Assembly: GCA_964418835.1 (NCBI GenBank)
Contig: CAYQNJ010000003.1
Location: forward strand, 103,465-167,464
Direction: 5' to 3'
Length of the DNA: 64,000 nucleotides
Origin: UBA9076 sp964418835
GTDB taxonomy: Bacteria > Bacillota_I > Bacilli_A > Erysipelotrichales > Erysipelotrichaceae
The position numbers and the translations under genes are program-made. This document shows, in pieces, positions 19,073 through 28,429 of the stretch (positions within the stretch are counted from its first letter, which is position 1; each line of letters opens with the position of its first letter). The notes beneath the pieces are model-generated. The model searched no databases. It saw only the letters and a program-made list of their open reading frames with translations, and was not told the origin of the DNA.

Positions 19073-19075
19073 ATT

Positions 19076-19096
19076 ACAATCAGCAAAAGCTGTTGT
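19076..19096 (+). other. Hairpin between tpiA and eno
   Basis: ACAA-T-CAGC pairs with GCTG-TTGT around an AAAA loop, with no T-run after it. It is therefore more likely an mRNA processing or stabilising hairpin than a terminator in the pgk-tpiA-eno transcript. Confidence 0.4.
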
Positions 19097-19129
19097 ATAT
19101 AGATGGTTATTTTAGGAGGAGATTAAAAA

Positions 19130-20422
19130 ATGCCAATTATTATTGATGTTTATGCTCGTGAAGTTATTGATTCTCGTGGGAATCCAACAATCGAAGTAGA
19201 AGTTACAACTGATTCAGGTGCATTTGGACGTGCATTAGTTCCAAGTGGCGCTAGTACTGGTGAAAGAGAAGCTCTAGAATTACGTGATGGAGATAAGTCT
19301 CGTTTTGGTGGTAAAGGTGTATTAAAAGCTGTAGAAAATGTAAATGATATTCTTGCTGATGCAGTTCTTGGTTTAGATGTTACTGATCAACCATTAATTG
19401 ACCAAACAATGATTGAACTAGATGGTACTAAAGATAAATCAAAACTAGGTGCTAATGCTATTCTAGGTGTTTCAATGGCTTGTGCTATTGCAGCTGCTGA
19501 TTACTACAACATGCCTCTATATAAATATTTAGGTGGTATGAATGGTAAAGTTCTTCCAGTTCCAATGATGAATGTATTAAACGGTGGTAGCCATGCTGAC
19601 TCTACAGTAGACTTCCAAGAATACATGATTATGCCAGTTGGTGCTAAATCAATTAAAGAAGCTTTAAGAATGGGTGCTGAAACATTCCATGAATTACGTA
19701 AAGTATTAAAAGGTAAGGGATATAATACTAACGTAGGTGATGAAGGTGGATTTGCTCCTTCTTGTAAAGATGGAAATGAAGAACCATTAGAACTAATCGT
19801 TGAAGCAATTAAATCTGCTGGATATGTTCCAGGTGAACAAATTGCTATTGCAATGGACGTTGCTGCAAGTGAATTCTATAATACAGAAACTAAACAATAT
19901 GAACTAAAGAAATCTGATGGTGGTATTAAAACTACAGAAGAAATGGTTGATATGTATGCTAACTGGGTTGAAAAATATCCAATCGTTTCTATTGAAGATG
20001 GTCTTGGAGAAAGAGACTGGGATGGATGGAAACTACTTACAGAACGTTTAGGTGATAAAATTCAATTAGTTGGTGATGATTTATTCGTTACTAACCCTGC
20101 AATATTAAAAGAAGGTATTGAAAAAGGTATCGCAAACTCAATCTTAATTAAAGTTAACCAAATCGGAACATTAACTGAAACTTTAGATGCTATGCAAATG
20201 GCTAATAGAGCTGGTTATACTTGTGTAGTTTCTCATAGATCTGGTGAAACAGAAGATACTACAATTGCTGATATCGCTGTAGGATTAAATGCTGGTCAAA
20301 TTAAGACTGGTTCAATGAGCCGTACAGATAGAATTGCTAAATATAACCAATTATTACGTATCGAAGATGAATTAGGTACTGTAGCTGAATATTTAGGCAA
20401 AGACGCATTCTTTAATCTATAA
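19130..20422 (+). CDS. eno: Enolase
   Basis: Converts 2-phosphoglycerate to phosphoenolpyruvate with Mg2+, and is usually also a member of the RNA degradosome. The 430-residue protein has SRGNPTIEVEV at the N-terminus, the GASTGEREALELRDGD loop, metal ligands in MDVAASEF, SIEDGLGERDWDGW and LVGDDLFVTN, and the signature LIKVNQIGTLTE. SD is TTAGGAGGAG. The phosphoglycerate mutase gene that often lies between tpiA and eno is absent here. Confidence 0.98.
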   Translation: MPIIIDVYAREVIDSRGNPTIEVEVTTDSGAFGRALVPSGASTGEREALELRDGDKSRFGGKGVLKAVENVNDILADAVLGLDVTDQPLIDQTMIELDGTKDKSKLGANAILGVSMACAIAAADYYNMPLYKYLGGMNGKVLPVPMMNVLNGGSHADSTVDFQEYMIMPVGAKSIKEALRMGAETFHELRKVLKGKGYNTNVGDEGGFAPSCKDGNEEPLELIVEAIKSAGYVPGEQIAIAMDVAASEFYNTETKQYELKKSDGGIKTTEEMVDMYANWVEKYPIVSIEDGLGERDWDGWKLLTERLGDKIQLVGDDLFVTNPAILKEGIEKGIANSILIKVNQIGTLTETLDAMQMANRAGYTCVVSHRSGETEDTTIADIAVGLNAGQIKTGSMSRTDRIAKYNQLLRIEDELGTVAEYLGKDAFFNL

Positions 20423-20427
20423 GAAAT

Positions 20428-20448
20428 AAGGCACCCTAGGGTGCCTTT
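20428..20448 (+). terminator. Intrinsic terminator after eno
   Basis: Near-perfect palindrome AAGGCACCCTAGGGTGCCTT followed by a short T tract. It separates eno from the secG promoter immediately downstream. Confidence 0.8.
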
Positions 20449-20453
20449 CATTA

Positions 20454-20481
20454 TTGCAAATTATTACTTGTATGTTATAAT
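20454..20481 (+). promoter_or_regulatory. secG promoter
   Basis: TTGCAA (20454-20459), 16-bp spacer, TATAAT (20476-20481), 28 bp before the secG start. Confidence 0.6.
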
Positions 20482-20509
20482 AAACAAGCATATAAAAGGA
20501 GAAACATGA

Positions 20510-20731
20510 ATGCTTGATATATTGATACTAATAGTGTCCGCTGCATTGATTGTACTTACCTTATTACAAAGTGGAAAGTCAGAAGGTATATCTGGCGCAT
20601 TTACTGGTTCAGGTGGTTTAAATCTATTTGCAAACGTAAAGGAAAGAGGTTCAGAGAAAGTTATTTCAAATTTAACTTTAGTACTTGGAATCTTATTCTT
20701 TGTGTTAGTGATTATTAACAGAGTAATATAA
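20510..20731 (+). CDS. secG: Protein-export membrane protein SecG
   Basis: Small accessory subunit of the SecYEG translocon. The 73-residue protein has two membrane helices (about 2-20 and 53-72) flanking the characteristic LLQSGKSEGISGAFTGSG loop. The start 20510 has AAGGAG seven bases upstream; a nearby ATG at 20506 is out of frame. It is followed by rnr and smpB, the usual Bacillota order. Confidence 0.95.
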   Translation: MLDILILIVSAALIVLTLLQSGKSEGISGAFTGSGGLNLFANVKERGSEKVISNLTLVLGILFFVLVIINRVI

Positions 20732-20754
20732 AAGGGCATTATAATGCCTTTTTT
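20731..20754 (+). terminator. Terminator hairpin between secG and rnr
   Basis: GGCATT/AATGCC hairpin followed by six T residues. It contains an ATG (20744) in frame with rnr, which supports using the later rnr start. Read-through probably supplies some rnr transcript. Confidence 0.75.
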
Positions 20755-20770
20755 ATTTGAAGGTGAAAAT

Positions 20771-22978
20771 ATGGAAAATTTAAAATCTTTAGTTTATGAA
20801 CTTATATTAAAAGGGTCTAGTGGTCAGTATGATTTAAAAATGATAGCTAGTATTTTGAAGTTGGAAAGTACTGCAGATTTTATTATGTTAAATAAAGTGT
20901 TAAATGAATTAGAAGATGAATATCTTATTGTTAGAAATAAAAAAGATAAATATCTTTTAGCTAATCAAGCTAGAGTTTATAAGGGTATTATTTCAGTAAA
21001 TTCTAAAGGTAAGGGTTTTTTAGACTTAGAAGACCATACAATTATTATTCCTAAAGAAAATTTAAATGGTGCTTTAGATAATGATGAGGTTATTGTTAAG
21101 TTAACTAGTAAGAAAACAAATGATACTGGATATGTTGAAAAGGTTATAAAAAGAAATACTACTAATGTTATTGGTACTTTAACTATAGTTAAAAAGGTAG
21201 TAATGGTTACTTTGGATGAAGATAAACTAAACAATTATAGAATTAGAGTTACTAATGCCGATAAGTTTAAACTAGTTAATGGATTAAAAGCATTATTTAA
21301 AATAGTTGAATATCCATATATAAAAAATGAAAATAAACCTCCAATTATGAAACTTGAAATAGTTAAGATAATTGGACATAAGGATGATCCAGGAGTTGAT
21401 ATATTATCTATTTTATTAGCTTATGATATAGATCCAATATTCCCTGATGATGTTATGTTACAAACAGAACAAATTCCTCAAGAAGTAAGTGAAGATTCAA
21501 AAAAAGGAAGAAAAGATTTAACTTCATTAGATATTGTTACTATAGATGGTGATGATGCTAAGGATTTTGATGATGCTATTAGTATTGAAAGAACAACTGA
21601 TGGATTTGAATTAGGAGTTCATATTGCAGATGTTTCTTACTATGTAGAATACAACACGCCTTTAGACATTGAAGCAAGAACTAGAGGTACTTCTACTTAT
21701 GTAGTTGATAGAGTTGTTCCAATGTTACCTCATTTATTGAGTAATGGTATTTGTAGTTTAAATCCAGATGTGGAAAGACTTACTTTAAGTTGTGTAATGA
21801 AAATAAATTTAAAAGGTGAAATAGTTGATTATGAACTATTTGAATCAGTTATTAAATCTAAATATAGAATGACTTATAACAATGTAAATAAGATATTTAA
21901 TGGCGATAAAGAAGTTAATAAGGAATATAAGGATATTTCTCATATATTTTATTTAATGAAAGATTGTGCAAAGCTTCTAAGAAAAAGAAGAGATTTAAAT
22001 GGTAGTATTGATTTTGATAAAGAAGAATCAGTAATTGTAGTAGATGAAAAAGGTAAAGTATTAGACATTAAAAAACGTGAAAGAGGAGAGTCTGAAAGAA
22101 TTATAGAGGACTTTATGATAAGTGCTAATGAGTGTGTCGCAAAACATTTAAAACACTTAAGTGTGCCTGCTTTATATAGAATTCATGAAACACCTAAGAC
22201 AAAAAGAATTGAAGACTTTAAAAGAGTTGCTTCTTTAATGGGGCATGTATTTAGATATAAAGGTTCAGTTTTAAGACCTATGGATGTTCAAAAGTATTTA
22301 AATGGCTTAAAAGGTAGTGATGATTATCCAGTTATTTCAACTTTAATGTTGAGGAGTATGCAAAAAGCTAGATATGATGCAAAACCTGTAGGACACTTTG
22401 GTTTAGCACTTGAAGACTATTTACACTTTACATCTCCTATAAGAAGATATCCTGATTTAGTAGTTCATAGAATGTTGAAGAAATATTGTTTTAGACATTA
22501 TTATGATGAACTAGCTAGTGATGAAAGGTTGATGAATGATTTATCAATTCAAACATCAGAAAGGGAAAGAGCCGCAATTGATGCTGAAAGAGATGTAGAT
22601 TCAATGAAGATGGCTGAATATATGCTAGACCATATTGGTAAAGTGTATGAAGGTATAGTATCTTCAGTAACTTCATTTGGTTTCTTTGTGGAACTTGATA
22701 ATTTAGTAGAAGGTCTTGTTCGTATTCAAACTTTAAGAGACGATTATTATCATTATGATGAAAATACAATGAGTTTAATTGGAGAAAATAAAGCAAGAAG
22801 AATTCATTTAGGACAAAAAGTTAAAATAAAAGTAACTGGGGCAAATAAACTAGCTAGAACTATTGATTTTGAATTGGTAAAGGAAAATAATAAAGAGTAT
22901 CCAAAACGTAAAAATAATAAGGAATACTCTAATAAAAATGAGAAAAAGATAAAATCTAAAATAAATCGTTGGAGGTAA
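20771..22978 (+). CDS. rnr: Ribonuclease R
   Basis: Processive 3'-5' exoribonuclease that degrades structured RNA and works with tmRNA/SmpB on stalled transcripts. The 735-residue protein has N-terminal winged-helix and cold-shock-like OB domains, the RNB catalytic domain with DGDDAKDFDDA (about 259-269), HFTSPIRRYPDLVVHR, and a C-terminal S1 domain (about 625-710) with a basic Lys/Asn-rich tail. Start 20771 follows AAGGTG; the upstream in-frame ATG lies in the secG terminator. Confidence 0.96.
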   Translation: MENLKSLVYELILKGSSGQYDLKMIASILKLESTADFIMLNKVLNELEDEYLIVRNKKDKYLLANQARVYKGIISVNSKGKGFLDLEDHTIIIPKENLNGALDNDEVIVKLTSKKTNDTGYVEKVIKRNTTNVIGTLTIVKKVVMVTLDEDKLNNYRIRVTNADKFKLVNGLKALFKIVEYPYIKNENKPPIMKLEIVKIIGHKDDPGVDILSILLAYDIDPIFPDDVMLQTEQIPQEVSEDSKKGRKDLTSLDIVTIDGDDAKDFDDAISIERTTDGFELGVHIADVSYYVEYNTPLDIEARTRGTSTYVVDRVVPMLPHLLSNGICSLNPDVERLTLSCVMKINLKGEIVDYELFESVIKSKYRMTYNNVNKIFNGDKEVNKEYKDISHIFYLMKDCAKLLRKRRDLNGSIDFDKEESVIVVDEKGKVLDIKKRERGESERIIEDFMISANECVAKHLKHLSVPALYRIHETPKTKRIEDFKRVASLMGHVFRYKGSVLRPMDVQKYLNGLKGSDDYPVISTLMLRSMQKARYDAKPVGHFGLALEDYLHFTSPIRRYPDLVVHRMLKKYCFRHYYDELASDERLMNDLSIQTSERERAAIDAERDVDSMKMAEYMLDHIGKVYEGIVSSVTSFGFFVELDNLVEGLVRIQTLRDDYYHYDENTMSLIGENKARRIHLGQKVKIKVTGANKLARTIDFELVKENNKEYPKRKNNKEYSNKNEKKIKSKINRWR

Positions 22979-22981
22979 TGC

Positions 22982-23434
22982 ATGAGTGAAAAGATAGTTG
23001 CTTTTAATAGAAAAGCATCTCACGAATATTTCTTAGAGGATAAATATGAAGCTGGTTTAGTACTAGTAGGGACAGAAATTAAATCTATTAGACAAGGAAG
23101 AGTTCAGTTTAAAGATTCATATATATCAATTATTAATAATGAAGCTTTCATTAAAGAAATGCATATATCTTCTTATGAGCATGGAAATAGATATAATCAT
23201 GATGAAACAAGAGAGAGAAAATTATTATTAAATAAAAGTGAAATTAGAAAATTAAAACAAAAAGTTCAACTTAAAGGATATACAATAATTCCAATAAAAC
23301 TTTATCTAAAAAATGGTAAAGCCAAGTTAGAGATAGCTTTAGCAAAAGGTAAGGATTTATATGATAAACGTCAAACCGAAAAGTTAAGAGATGCTAAAAG
23401 AGAAATTGAAAAAGCAATAAAACAAAGGTATTAA
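22982..23434 (+). CDS. smpB: SsrA-binding protein SmpB
   Basis: Binds tmRNA and mimics the missing tRNA part during trans-translation. 150 residues: FNRKASHEYFLEDKYEAGL at the N-terminus, the GTEIKS motif, and a basic tail KLRDAKREIEKAIKQRY. SD is GGAGG, 3 bp after rnr. Its partner RNA ssrA lies about 5 kb further on. Confidence 0.97.
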   Translation: MSEKIVAFNRKASHEYFLEDKYEAGLVLVGTEIKSIRQGRVQFKDSYISIINNEAFIKEMHISSYEHGNRYNHDETRERKLLLNKSEIRKLKQKVQLKGYTIIPIKLYLKNGKAKLEIALAKGKDLYDKRQTEKLRDAKREIEKAIKQRY

Positions 23435-23449
23435 AGTTAATACCTTTTT
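23425..23449 (+). terminator. Terminator overlapping the smpB stop codon
   Basis: 10-bp perfect stem AAGGTATTAA / TTAATACCTT with a 2-nt loop (a larger loop in practice) and T-run. The stop codon is inside the stem. Confidence 0.8.
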
Positions 23450-23480
23450 AAATGTTATAATTATATAAAGGAGATTGATT

Positions 23481-24161
23481 ATGAAAGTTATAATAAACGC
23501 AGATGATTTTGGACATAGTAAAGGAATTACCGATGGAATTATTTATGCTTTTAAAAATGGTGTAGTAACTTCAACAACTGCAATGTGTAATATGCCTTAT
23601 ATAGAATATGCAAGAGATTTAGCAAATGAAAATAAAGATTTAGGAATTGGAATACACTTAACTCTAACAGTGGGTAAATCATTAACAAAAAATAAAACCT
23701 TAGTTGATGAAAATGGATATTTTTATAAATCTAATAGAAAAAGAGATATCGATGAAACAGAAGTTTATGATGAATATAAAGCCCAAATAGAAAAGTTCAT
23801 TAAAGTATTTGGAAAGCTTCCTACTCATATTGATTCACATCATCATTTTCATGATATGGTAGATCTTGTTAGAGATGTCGTACTAAAAATAAGTGAAGAA
23901 TATGGATTAAAGGTTAGAAGTCATAATGAATATAAGTTTGTGGTAGATTTCTACGATAAAGGAGTTTCTATAGAAAATTTAAAAAATATTTTATTAAGAA
24001 ATGAAAATATAGAGATAATGTGTCATCCTGCAATAATTGATTTAGACTTATACAAGTCTAGTAGTTATTGTTTTGAAAGAATAAAAGAATTAGATATATT
24101 ATGTAGTGAAGAAATAAAAGAATTTATCAAAGATAATAATATAGAGTTAACTCATTACTAA
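23481..24161 (+). CDS. YdjC/ChbG-family carbohydrate deacetylase
   Basis: 226 residues of the YdjC/ChbG family, whose characterised members remove acetyl groups from chitooligosaccharides. Metal-site motifs are clear: NADDFGHSKGI (Asp-Asp) near the N-terminus, and HIDSHHHFHDM (His pair) around 118-128, plus a late MCHPAI His. ATG 23481 is chosen with AAAGGAG seven bases upstream; an in-frame TTG lies at 23475. A TATAAT at 23456-23461 suggests its own promoter. No chitin genes surround it. Confidence 0.88.
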   Translation: MKVIINADDFGHSKGITDGIIYAFKNGVVTSTTAMCNMPYIEYARDLANENKDLGIGIHLTLTVGKSLTKNKTLVDENGYFYKSNRKRDIDETEVYDEYKAQIEKFIKVFGKLPTHIDSHHHFHDMVDLVRDVVLKISEEYGLKVRSHNEYKFVVDFYDKGVSIENLKNILLRNENIEIMCHPAIIDLDLYKSSSYCFERIKELDILCSEEIKEFIKDNNIELTHY

Positions 24162-24166
24162 AAGAA

Positions 24167-24196
24167 AAGGTATTGTTGGACATCCAACAATACCTT
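24167..24196. terminator. Bidirectional terminator
   Basis: 13-bp perfect stem AAGGTATTGTTGG / CCAACAATACCTT with a 4-nt loop, T-rich on the plus side and A-rich before it. It serves both the YdjC gene (+) and the convergent lipoprotein gene (-), whose stop codon is in the stem. Confidence 0.9.
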
Positions 24197-24794
24197 ATTT
24201 TATTGATTCAAATAAATTCTTATATGTTTCTTGTAATAGTTTAATTTCATCTTCATTCATTTCTCTTTCAGTAGCATCATGATCTTCTACTGTAGCGTAA
24301 TGATAGTTAATAATTTCTCCATCTTTTACTGCTATTACTACAGGGACATAAATTTTATTTGTTTCATCTGACATTATGTCTTTAAATTGTTCTTGAAGTT
24401 TTACATAATCTTCATTTGTATCAACTCTAAGATCAAATTCTTTTGTGTCTCCATCAGGTCTAACATTTACATAATTGATTTTTATACCCTGAAGATCTGC
24501 TTGTTCTTTCATGTATGGAAGTGCATCTTGACACCAAGGACAAGTTTTAAATCCTACATAAGCAACAAAGGTTTCTTTATTATCTATAGAACTTGTAAGA
24601 TCTTTTAATGTTATAGCATTAAATGTGTCACTGTTTATTAATTCATCATATAAAGCATTTTCATCTACAGTACAATCCTTATCAGTTCCTATTGCACATC
24701 CTGAAGGATCACTTGTAGGGATAGGCTCTTCTTTTACTACATTAGCATTACATGCAGTTAATAATAGTGAAAGTAAAATAATAATTTTTTTCAT
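24195..24794 (-). CDS. Thioredoxin-fold lipoprotein with CPWC motif
   Basis: 199 residues. Signal sequence with lipobox LLTAC (Cys15) places it on the outer face of the membrane. The thioredoxin-like domain has the redox motif FKTCPWCQDA near residue 90 and the cis-Pro loop YVPVVIAVKDG. A second Cys pair (SGCAIGTDKDC) lies in the N-terminal linker. It is probably an extracytoplasmic thiol-disulfide or cysteine-protecting enzyme. SD GAGGTGATT precedes the start. Confidence 0.82.
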   Translation of the reverse strand: MKKIIILLSLLLTACNANVVKEEPIPTSDPSGCAIGTDKDCTVDENALYDELINSDTFNAITLKDLTSSIDNKETFVAYVGFKTCPWCQDALPYMKEQADLQGIKINYVNVRPDGDTKEFDLRVDTNEDYVKLQEQFKDIMSDETNKIYVPVVIAVKDGEIINYHYATVEDHDATEREMNEDEIKLLQETYKNLFESIK

Positions 24795-24830
24795 ATAATC
24801 ACCTCGACTGAATAATTATACAACATTAAA

Positions 24831-26729
24831 TTACCATCCACCACCAGAAGATCCACCAAATCCACCACCAGAGAAACCGCCGCCTCCACCGCTAGAGAAT
24901 CCACCACCAGAGAAACCGCCTCCTCCACCACTTCTTCCTGTTGGCGCAGGAGGGGTTGGACGTGATACTGAAGACATTGTACTATTCATGTTAGAATAGA
25001 ATCTATTATATACAAAGTTATCACCTTCATACCAGTCTGGTTTAACCATTTCTAAATCTTTAAAGTGTTTTTTCCAAACCTTTGTAAGTCCTAGAACATA
25101 AGCATAAGGTAGTATATGATAATAAATTTGTGGATTTTGTTCAAACAACATGTTAATTCTATCTTGCTCAGCATGTTCAATAAAGTCTTTTAGTCCTAAT
25201 ACTTTACCAAGCATGTCAGTACCAAATTTAGTTCTTTTTTGCATAAATGCAGTGATTACGATGGTTAATATAGTAAATACCCATATTATTGCAAAGTAAA
25301 TAAATGGGGTTTTTGACTCATTCATAGCACCTAAACTTGTAAAAAATGAAATCAATAATAATACTAAAGATGAAAATAACATTGATATTTTTGATATAAA
25401 CCCAGAATTTTTATAATTATTTATTAAGTTAAATAATGTACTCATACTTAGTATTAATGATCCTGCAATAATTGCAGCGTATATTAATGATGAGCCAATA
25501 TCATAATTGGTATAGTAAGTAACTATAATACTTATTAGGGTAATAGGTAAAGTAATCAAGAAACCAAATAATACTTGATATCCTGCAGATGTTTCTGCGA
25601 ATAATTTAGTCTCTTTTTCGTTAAAATAACTATTTATATCATGTTGTGCTTGCATATAAGCATTGTATTTACCATCTAAATAATCTGTAGATACTACTTG
25701 TTTATTGTTAAATATTTTTCTAAAGAATGTTTTACTATATGGATGTTCATTAGAATCTATGTCTTTTACAACTCTAAATTCTAATTCATCATCTTTTTCA
25801 GCTATTGTAATATAACCTTTATTAGCCCACTCTAAGAATAAAGAAGCCACATCTTTATTATTAACACCGTTTTTCATTACATAACCAACACCAGCACTTG
25901 ATAGTTCTTTTGGTGCTTCAAATTCAACTGTTACAATTACTTCATCATCTCTTCCATACTTTAGCCATGCAAAGAAAGAGAAAGCTAGTAATGCAATAGC
26001 TGATGCTATTGTGATATATAGAGGTGTATTACTTCTAGAGAAGTCAAAATAATTGTCAGGTAAATCTAACTTAACTGTAATACCTCTACCATAATTAATG
26101 GTTGTGTTTAATGAACCTGTAATTGTATTTCCATTAACTTCATATTTAAAGTTTGGATCAAGTTCTTGTCCATCAGTATAAAAATATAGTTTTGAAGCAT
26201 CAAATTCTTTTGGCATATTAATAGTAAATGTAGAATTGTATATATTATTATTCCATCTATCACCTACTAAGTTATAATAAAAAGATTGAATTCCATTTAA
26301 ATCTAAATCAGTAGAGTGTACCTTATATTGAATCTTATATGTTTCATGTGCATTTGCGTAATAATCTACATCACCTAATCTTATTGAGACTCCTTGAGAG
26401 TTTTTAGTAATATCATATGTGTGTCCAGATAATACTTTTATATTACTTATTGGCCATCTATAGTCTTTTACTATTTGTTTGCCATCCACGTTCCATGAGT
26501 AATTTGAATATTCTATAGGTATGTTAATGTAAATACCATGTAGATATTGATTAAAATCAACATCAAATGTTTCAGTTACAGTGAATACACCTTTATCTGA
26601 AACATCTATTACAATATCAACATTACTAAATGAAAAACCTGCTTCTTCAGCTTTAGTATTTATATTAAATAATAAAACTGACATTACCAAGGTTAAAACT
26701 ACTATCGATATTTTTTTTATGAATTTCAT
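24831..26729 (-). CDS. DUF2207-domain membrane protein with Gly-rich tail
   Basis: 632 residues. A signal peptide (1-27) is followed by an extracellular domain of about 200 residues with the DUF2207 pattern (VTETFDVDF, GIYINIP), a membrane helix near 240, a cytoplasmic region with winged-helix-like character (VGYVMKNGVNNKDVASLFLEW), and four more membrane segments around 385-490. The C-terminal tail is nearly only Gly/Ser/Phe (GGGFSGGGF repeats). The family is widespread but functionally undefined. It is transcribed after lemA, a conserved pairing; a hairpin lies between them. Confidence 0.88.
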   Translation of the reverse strand: MKFIKKISIVVLTLVMSVLLFNINTKAEEAGFSFSNVDIVIDVSDKGVFTVTETFDVDFNQYLHGIYINIPIEYSNYSWNVDGKQIVKDYRWPISNIKVLSGHTYDITKNSQGVSIRLGDVDYYANAHETYKIQYKVHSTDLDLNGIQSFYYNLVGDRWNNNIYNSTFTINMPKEFDASKLYFYTDGQELDPNFKYEVNGNTITGSLNTTINYGRGITVKLDLPDNYFDFSRSNTPLYITIASAIALLAFSFFAWLKYGRDDEVIVTVEFEAPKELSSAGVGYVMKNGVNNKDVASLFLEWANKGYITIAEKDDELEFRVVKDIDSNEHPYSKTFFRKIFNNKQVVSTDYLDGKYNAYMQAQHDINSYFNEKETKLFAETSAGYQVLFGFLITLPITLISIIVTYYTNYDIGSSLIYAAIIAGSLILSMSTLFNLINNYKNSGFISKISMLFSSLVLLLISFFTSLGAMNESKTPFIYFAIIWVFTILTIVITAFMQKRTKFGTDMLGKVLGLKDFIEHAEQDRINMLFEQNPQIYYHILPYAYVLGLTKVWKKHFKDLEMVKPDWYEGDNFVYNRFYSNMNSTMSSVSRPTPPAPTGRSGGGGGFSGGGFSSGGGGGFSGGGFGGSSGGGW

Positions 26730-26739
26730 ATTAACCTCC

Positions 26740-26765
26740 TAAAAAATATCGCTTTATGCGATATT
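26740..26765 (-). terminator. Attenuating hairpin between lemA and the DUF2207 gene
   Basis: On the minus strand, AATATCGC pairs with GCGATATT around a 5-nt loop and is followed directly by five to six Ts and then the SD of the DUF2207 gene. The lemA stop codon lies in the stem. Position suggests partial termination. Confidence 0.7.
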
Positions 26766-27330
26766 AAAATTGAACCTTTACATTTTCACGTTCAGATTCA
26801 CTTGAAACAGTGAATAGAGGTTGTTTATTAAAACCAAATATTCCTGCAAGTATATTACTTGGGAATCTATCTACCATAATGTTAAATGTCTTTACAACAC
26901 CATTATAGTATTTTCTAGAGTTAGCAATTTCACCTTCCATACTTGTTAGTTGACCTTGTAAATCAATAAAGTTAGTGTTTGCTTTTAAATCTGGATAAGC
27001 TTCTGTAATTGCTAGTAATCTAGATAATGTACCTGATAATTCTTTTTCAGCTTCTGCTTTTTCTGTAGGAGTTGCACTTGTAAGAGCTTTATTTCTTGCA
27101 GATATTACTTTTTCTAAAGTTTCTGATTCATGTTTTGCATACCCCTTAACTGTTTCAACTAAGTTTGGAATCAAATCATATCTTTTCTTTAAATAAACAT
27201 CCATTGTTGAGTATGATTCATCTACCTTGTTTCCAAGAGTTACAAATCTGTTGTATGTATTAATTGCATAAATAACTATAAATATAACTAATACTACTAA
27301 TATAACTAAAAATAATCCAAAACCATTCAT
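26764..27330 (-). CDS. lemA: LemA family protein
   Basis: 188 residues. One N-terminal membrane helix (about 4-23) is followed by the long helical LemA domain: NTYNRFVTLGNKVDESYSTM, KRYDLIPNLVETVKGYAKHE, and a C-terminal FNKQPLFTV segment. LemA proteins face outwards on a single helix. Their role is unclear, but they are regularly encoded with DUF2207 or HtpX proteins. SD TAGGAGGAAG. Its promoter region faces that of the dehydrogenase gene at 27428. Confidence 0.93.
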   Translation of the reverse strand: MNGFGLFLVILVVLVIFIVIYAINTYNRFVTLGNKVDESYSTMDVYLKKRYDLIPNLVETVKGYAKHESETLEKVISARNKALTSATPTEKAEAEKELSGTLSRLLAITEAYPDLKANTNFIDLQGQLTSMEGEIANSRKYYNGVVKTFNIMVDRFPSNILAGIFGFNKQPLFTVSSESERENVKVQF

Positions 27331-27427
27331 GTTTACTTCCTCCTATAAACAAGGTAATTATATCATATGTAATTTTAAATATCACAATGAGTGCATGCTA
27401 TAATAAATATAAAATAGAGGTGATCAT

Positions 27428-28372
27428 ATGTTAAAAGTTTTAGTAGTAATAGAAGTTGATGATAAAGTTAAAAAAAAAATGATTAATGAATGTAATAATG
27501 CTTCATTAGATTTTTATGATAGAAAAGATGTTACACCTGAATTATTAAACAATTATGATGTTTTAGTAGGTAATTTAACACCCAAACTTTTAAAAGAAAC
27601 TAATCTAAAGTGGATTCATTTAGAAAGTGCTGGTGCAGAAAGGTACTTAGATATTGATAGTAATGTAATATTAACTAATTCTACAGGAGCATATGGAGAA
27701 GCTATAGCTGAATATATGCTTGCGGGTATTTTTACATTTTTCAAAAGATTTAATGAGTATATAAAAGTCCAACCAAATCATTCATGGAATTATTTGGGTA
27801 AAGTTAAAAGAGTTTATGGAAGCAAAGTATTAGTAGTAGGCTTAGGAGATATTGGGAACACTTTTGCAAGAAAGATGAAAGATTTAGGATGTAGAGTAAG
27901 TGGTGTTAAAAGAACACTTAATGATGCCCCTGAATATATTGATAACATATATACATTTGATAATATTGATGAGGTTATTGGTGAGTATGATATCGTTGCA
28001 TTATCATTACCACATACAAAAGAAACAGATAAAATATTTGATTACAATAGAATTAAAAAAATGAAAAAGGATGCTTTATTAATTAATGTTGGTAGGGGTA
28101 AAACTGTAGATACAGATGATCTAATTAAAGCATTAGAAGAAGGACATTTACTAGGGGCTTGTTTAGATGTTGTTGATCCTGAACCTCTTCCAATTAATTC
28201 TAGATTATGGCAATTAGATAATGTGATAATAACTCCACATGTGTCTGGTAATTATAGTATGGATTATACATATGAAAGAGTAATAGAAATAGCGATAGAT
28301 AATATTAATAGGTATTCAAAAGGTGAAGAACTAATTAATTTGATTGATAGAAAATTAGGATATAAAAAATAG
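27428..28372 (+). CDS. D-2-hydroxyacid dehydrogenase family protein
   Basis: 314 residues. NAD-binding Rossmann motif VVGLGDIGNTFARK near 140, catalytic triad of the family as GRGKTVD (Arg region), DPEPLP (Glu) and TPHVSGNY (His, near 277). These enzymes reduce 2-keto acids to D-2-hydroxy acids or act on phosphoglycerate. The sequence lacks an ACT domain and is distinct from serA at 52580. SD GAGGTGAT. A TATAAT (27399-27404) is a likely -10. Confidence 0.88.
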   Translation: MLKVLVVIEVDDKVKKKMINECNNASLDFYDRKDVTPELLNNYDVLVGNLTPKLLKETNLKWIHLESAGAERYLDIDSNVILTNSTGAYGEAIAEYMLAGIFTFFKRFNEYIKVQPNHSWNYLGKVKRVYGSKVLVVGLGDIGNTFARKMKDLGCRVSGVKRTLNDAPEYIDNIYTFDNIDEVIGEYDIVALSLPHTKETDKIFDYNRIKKMKKDALLINVGRGKTVDTDDLIKALEEGHLLGACLDVVDPEPLPINSRLWQLDNVIITPHVSGNYSMDYTYERVIEIAIDNINRYSKGEELINLIDRKLGYKK

Positions 28373-28381
28373 TTAATTTAA

Positions 28382-28410
28382 TTGAATATATAAATGTTGT
28401 ATGATATATT
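28382..28410 (+). promoter_or_regulatory. ssrA promoter
   Basis: TTGAAT (28382-28387), a 17-bp spacer and TATATT (28405-28410), preceded by TG to form an extended -10. It lies about 20 bp upstream of the mature tmRNA end. Confidence 0.75.
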
Positions 28411-28429
28411 AATCATGCATCAAATATAT

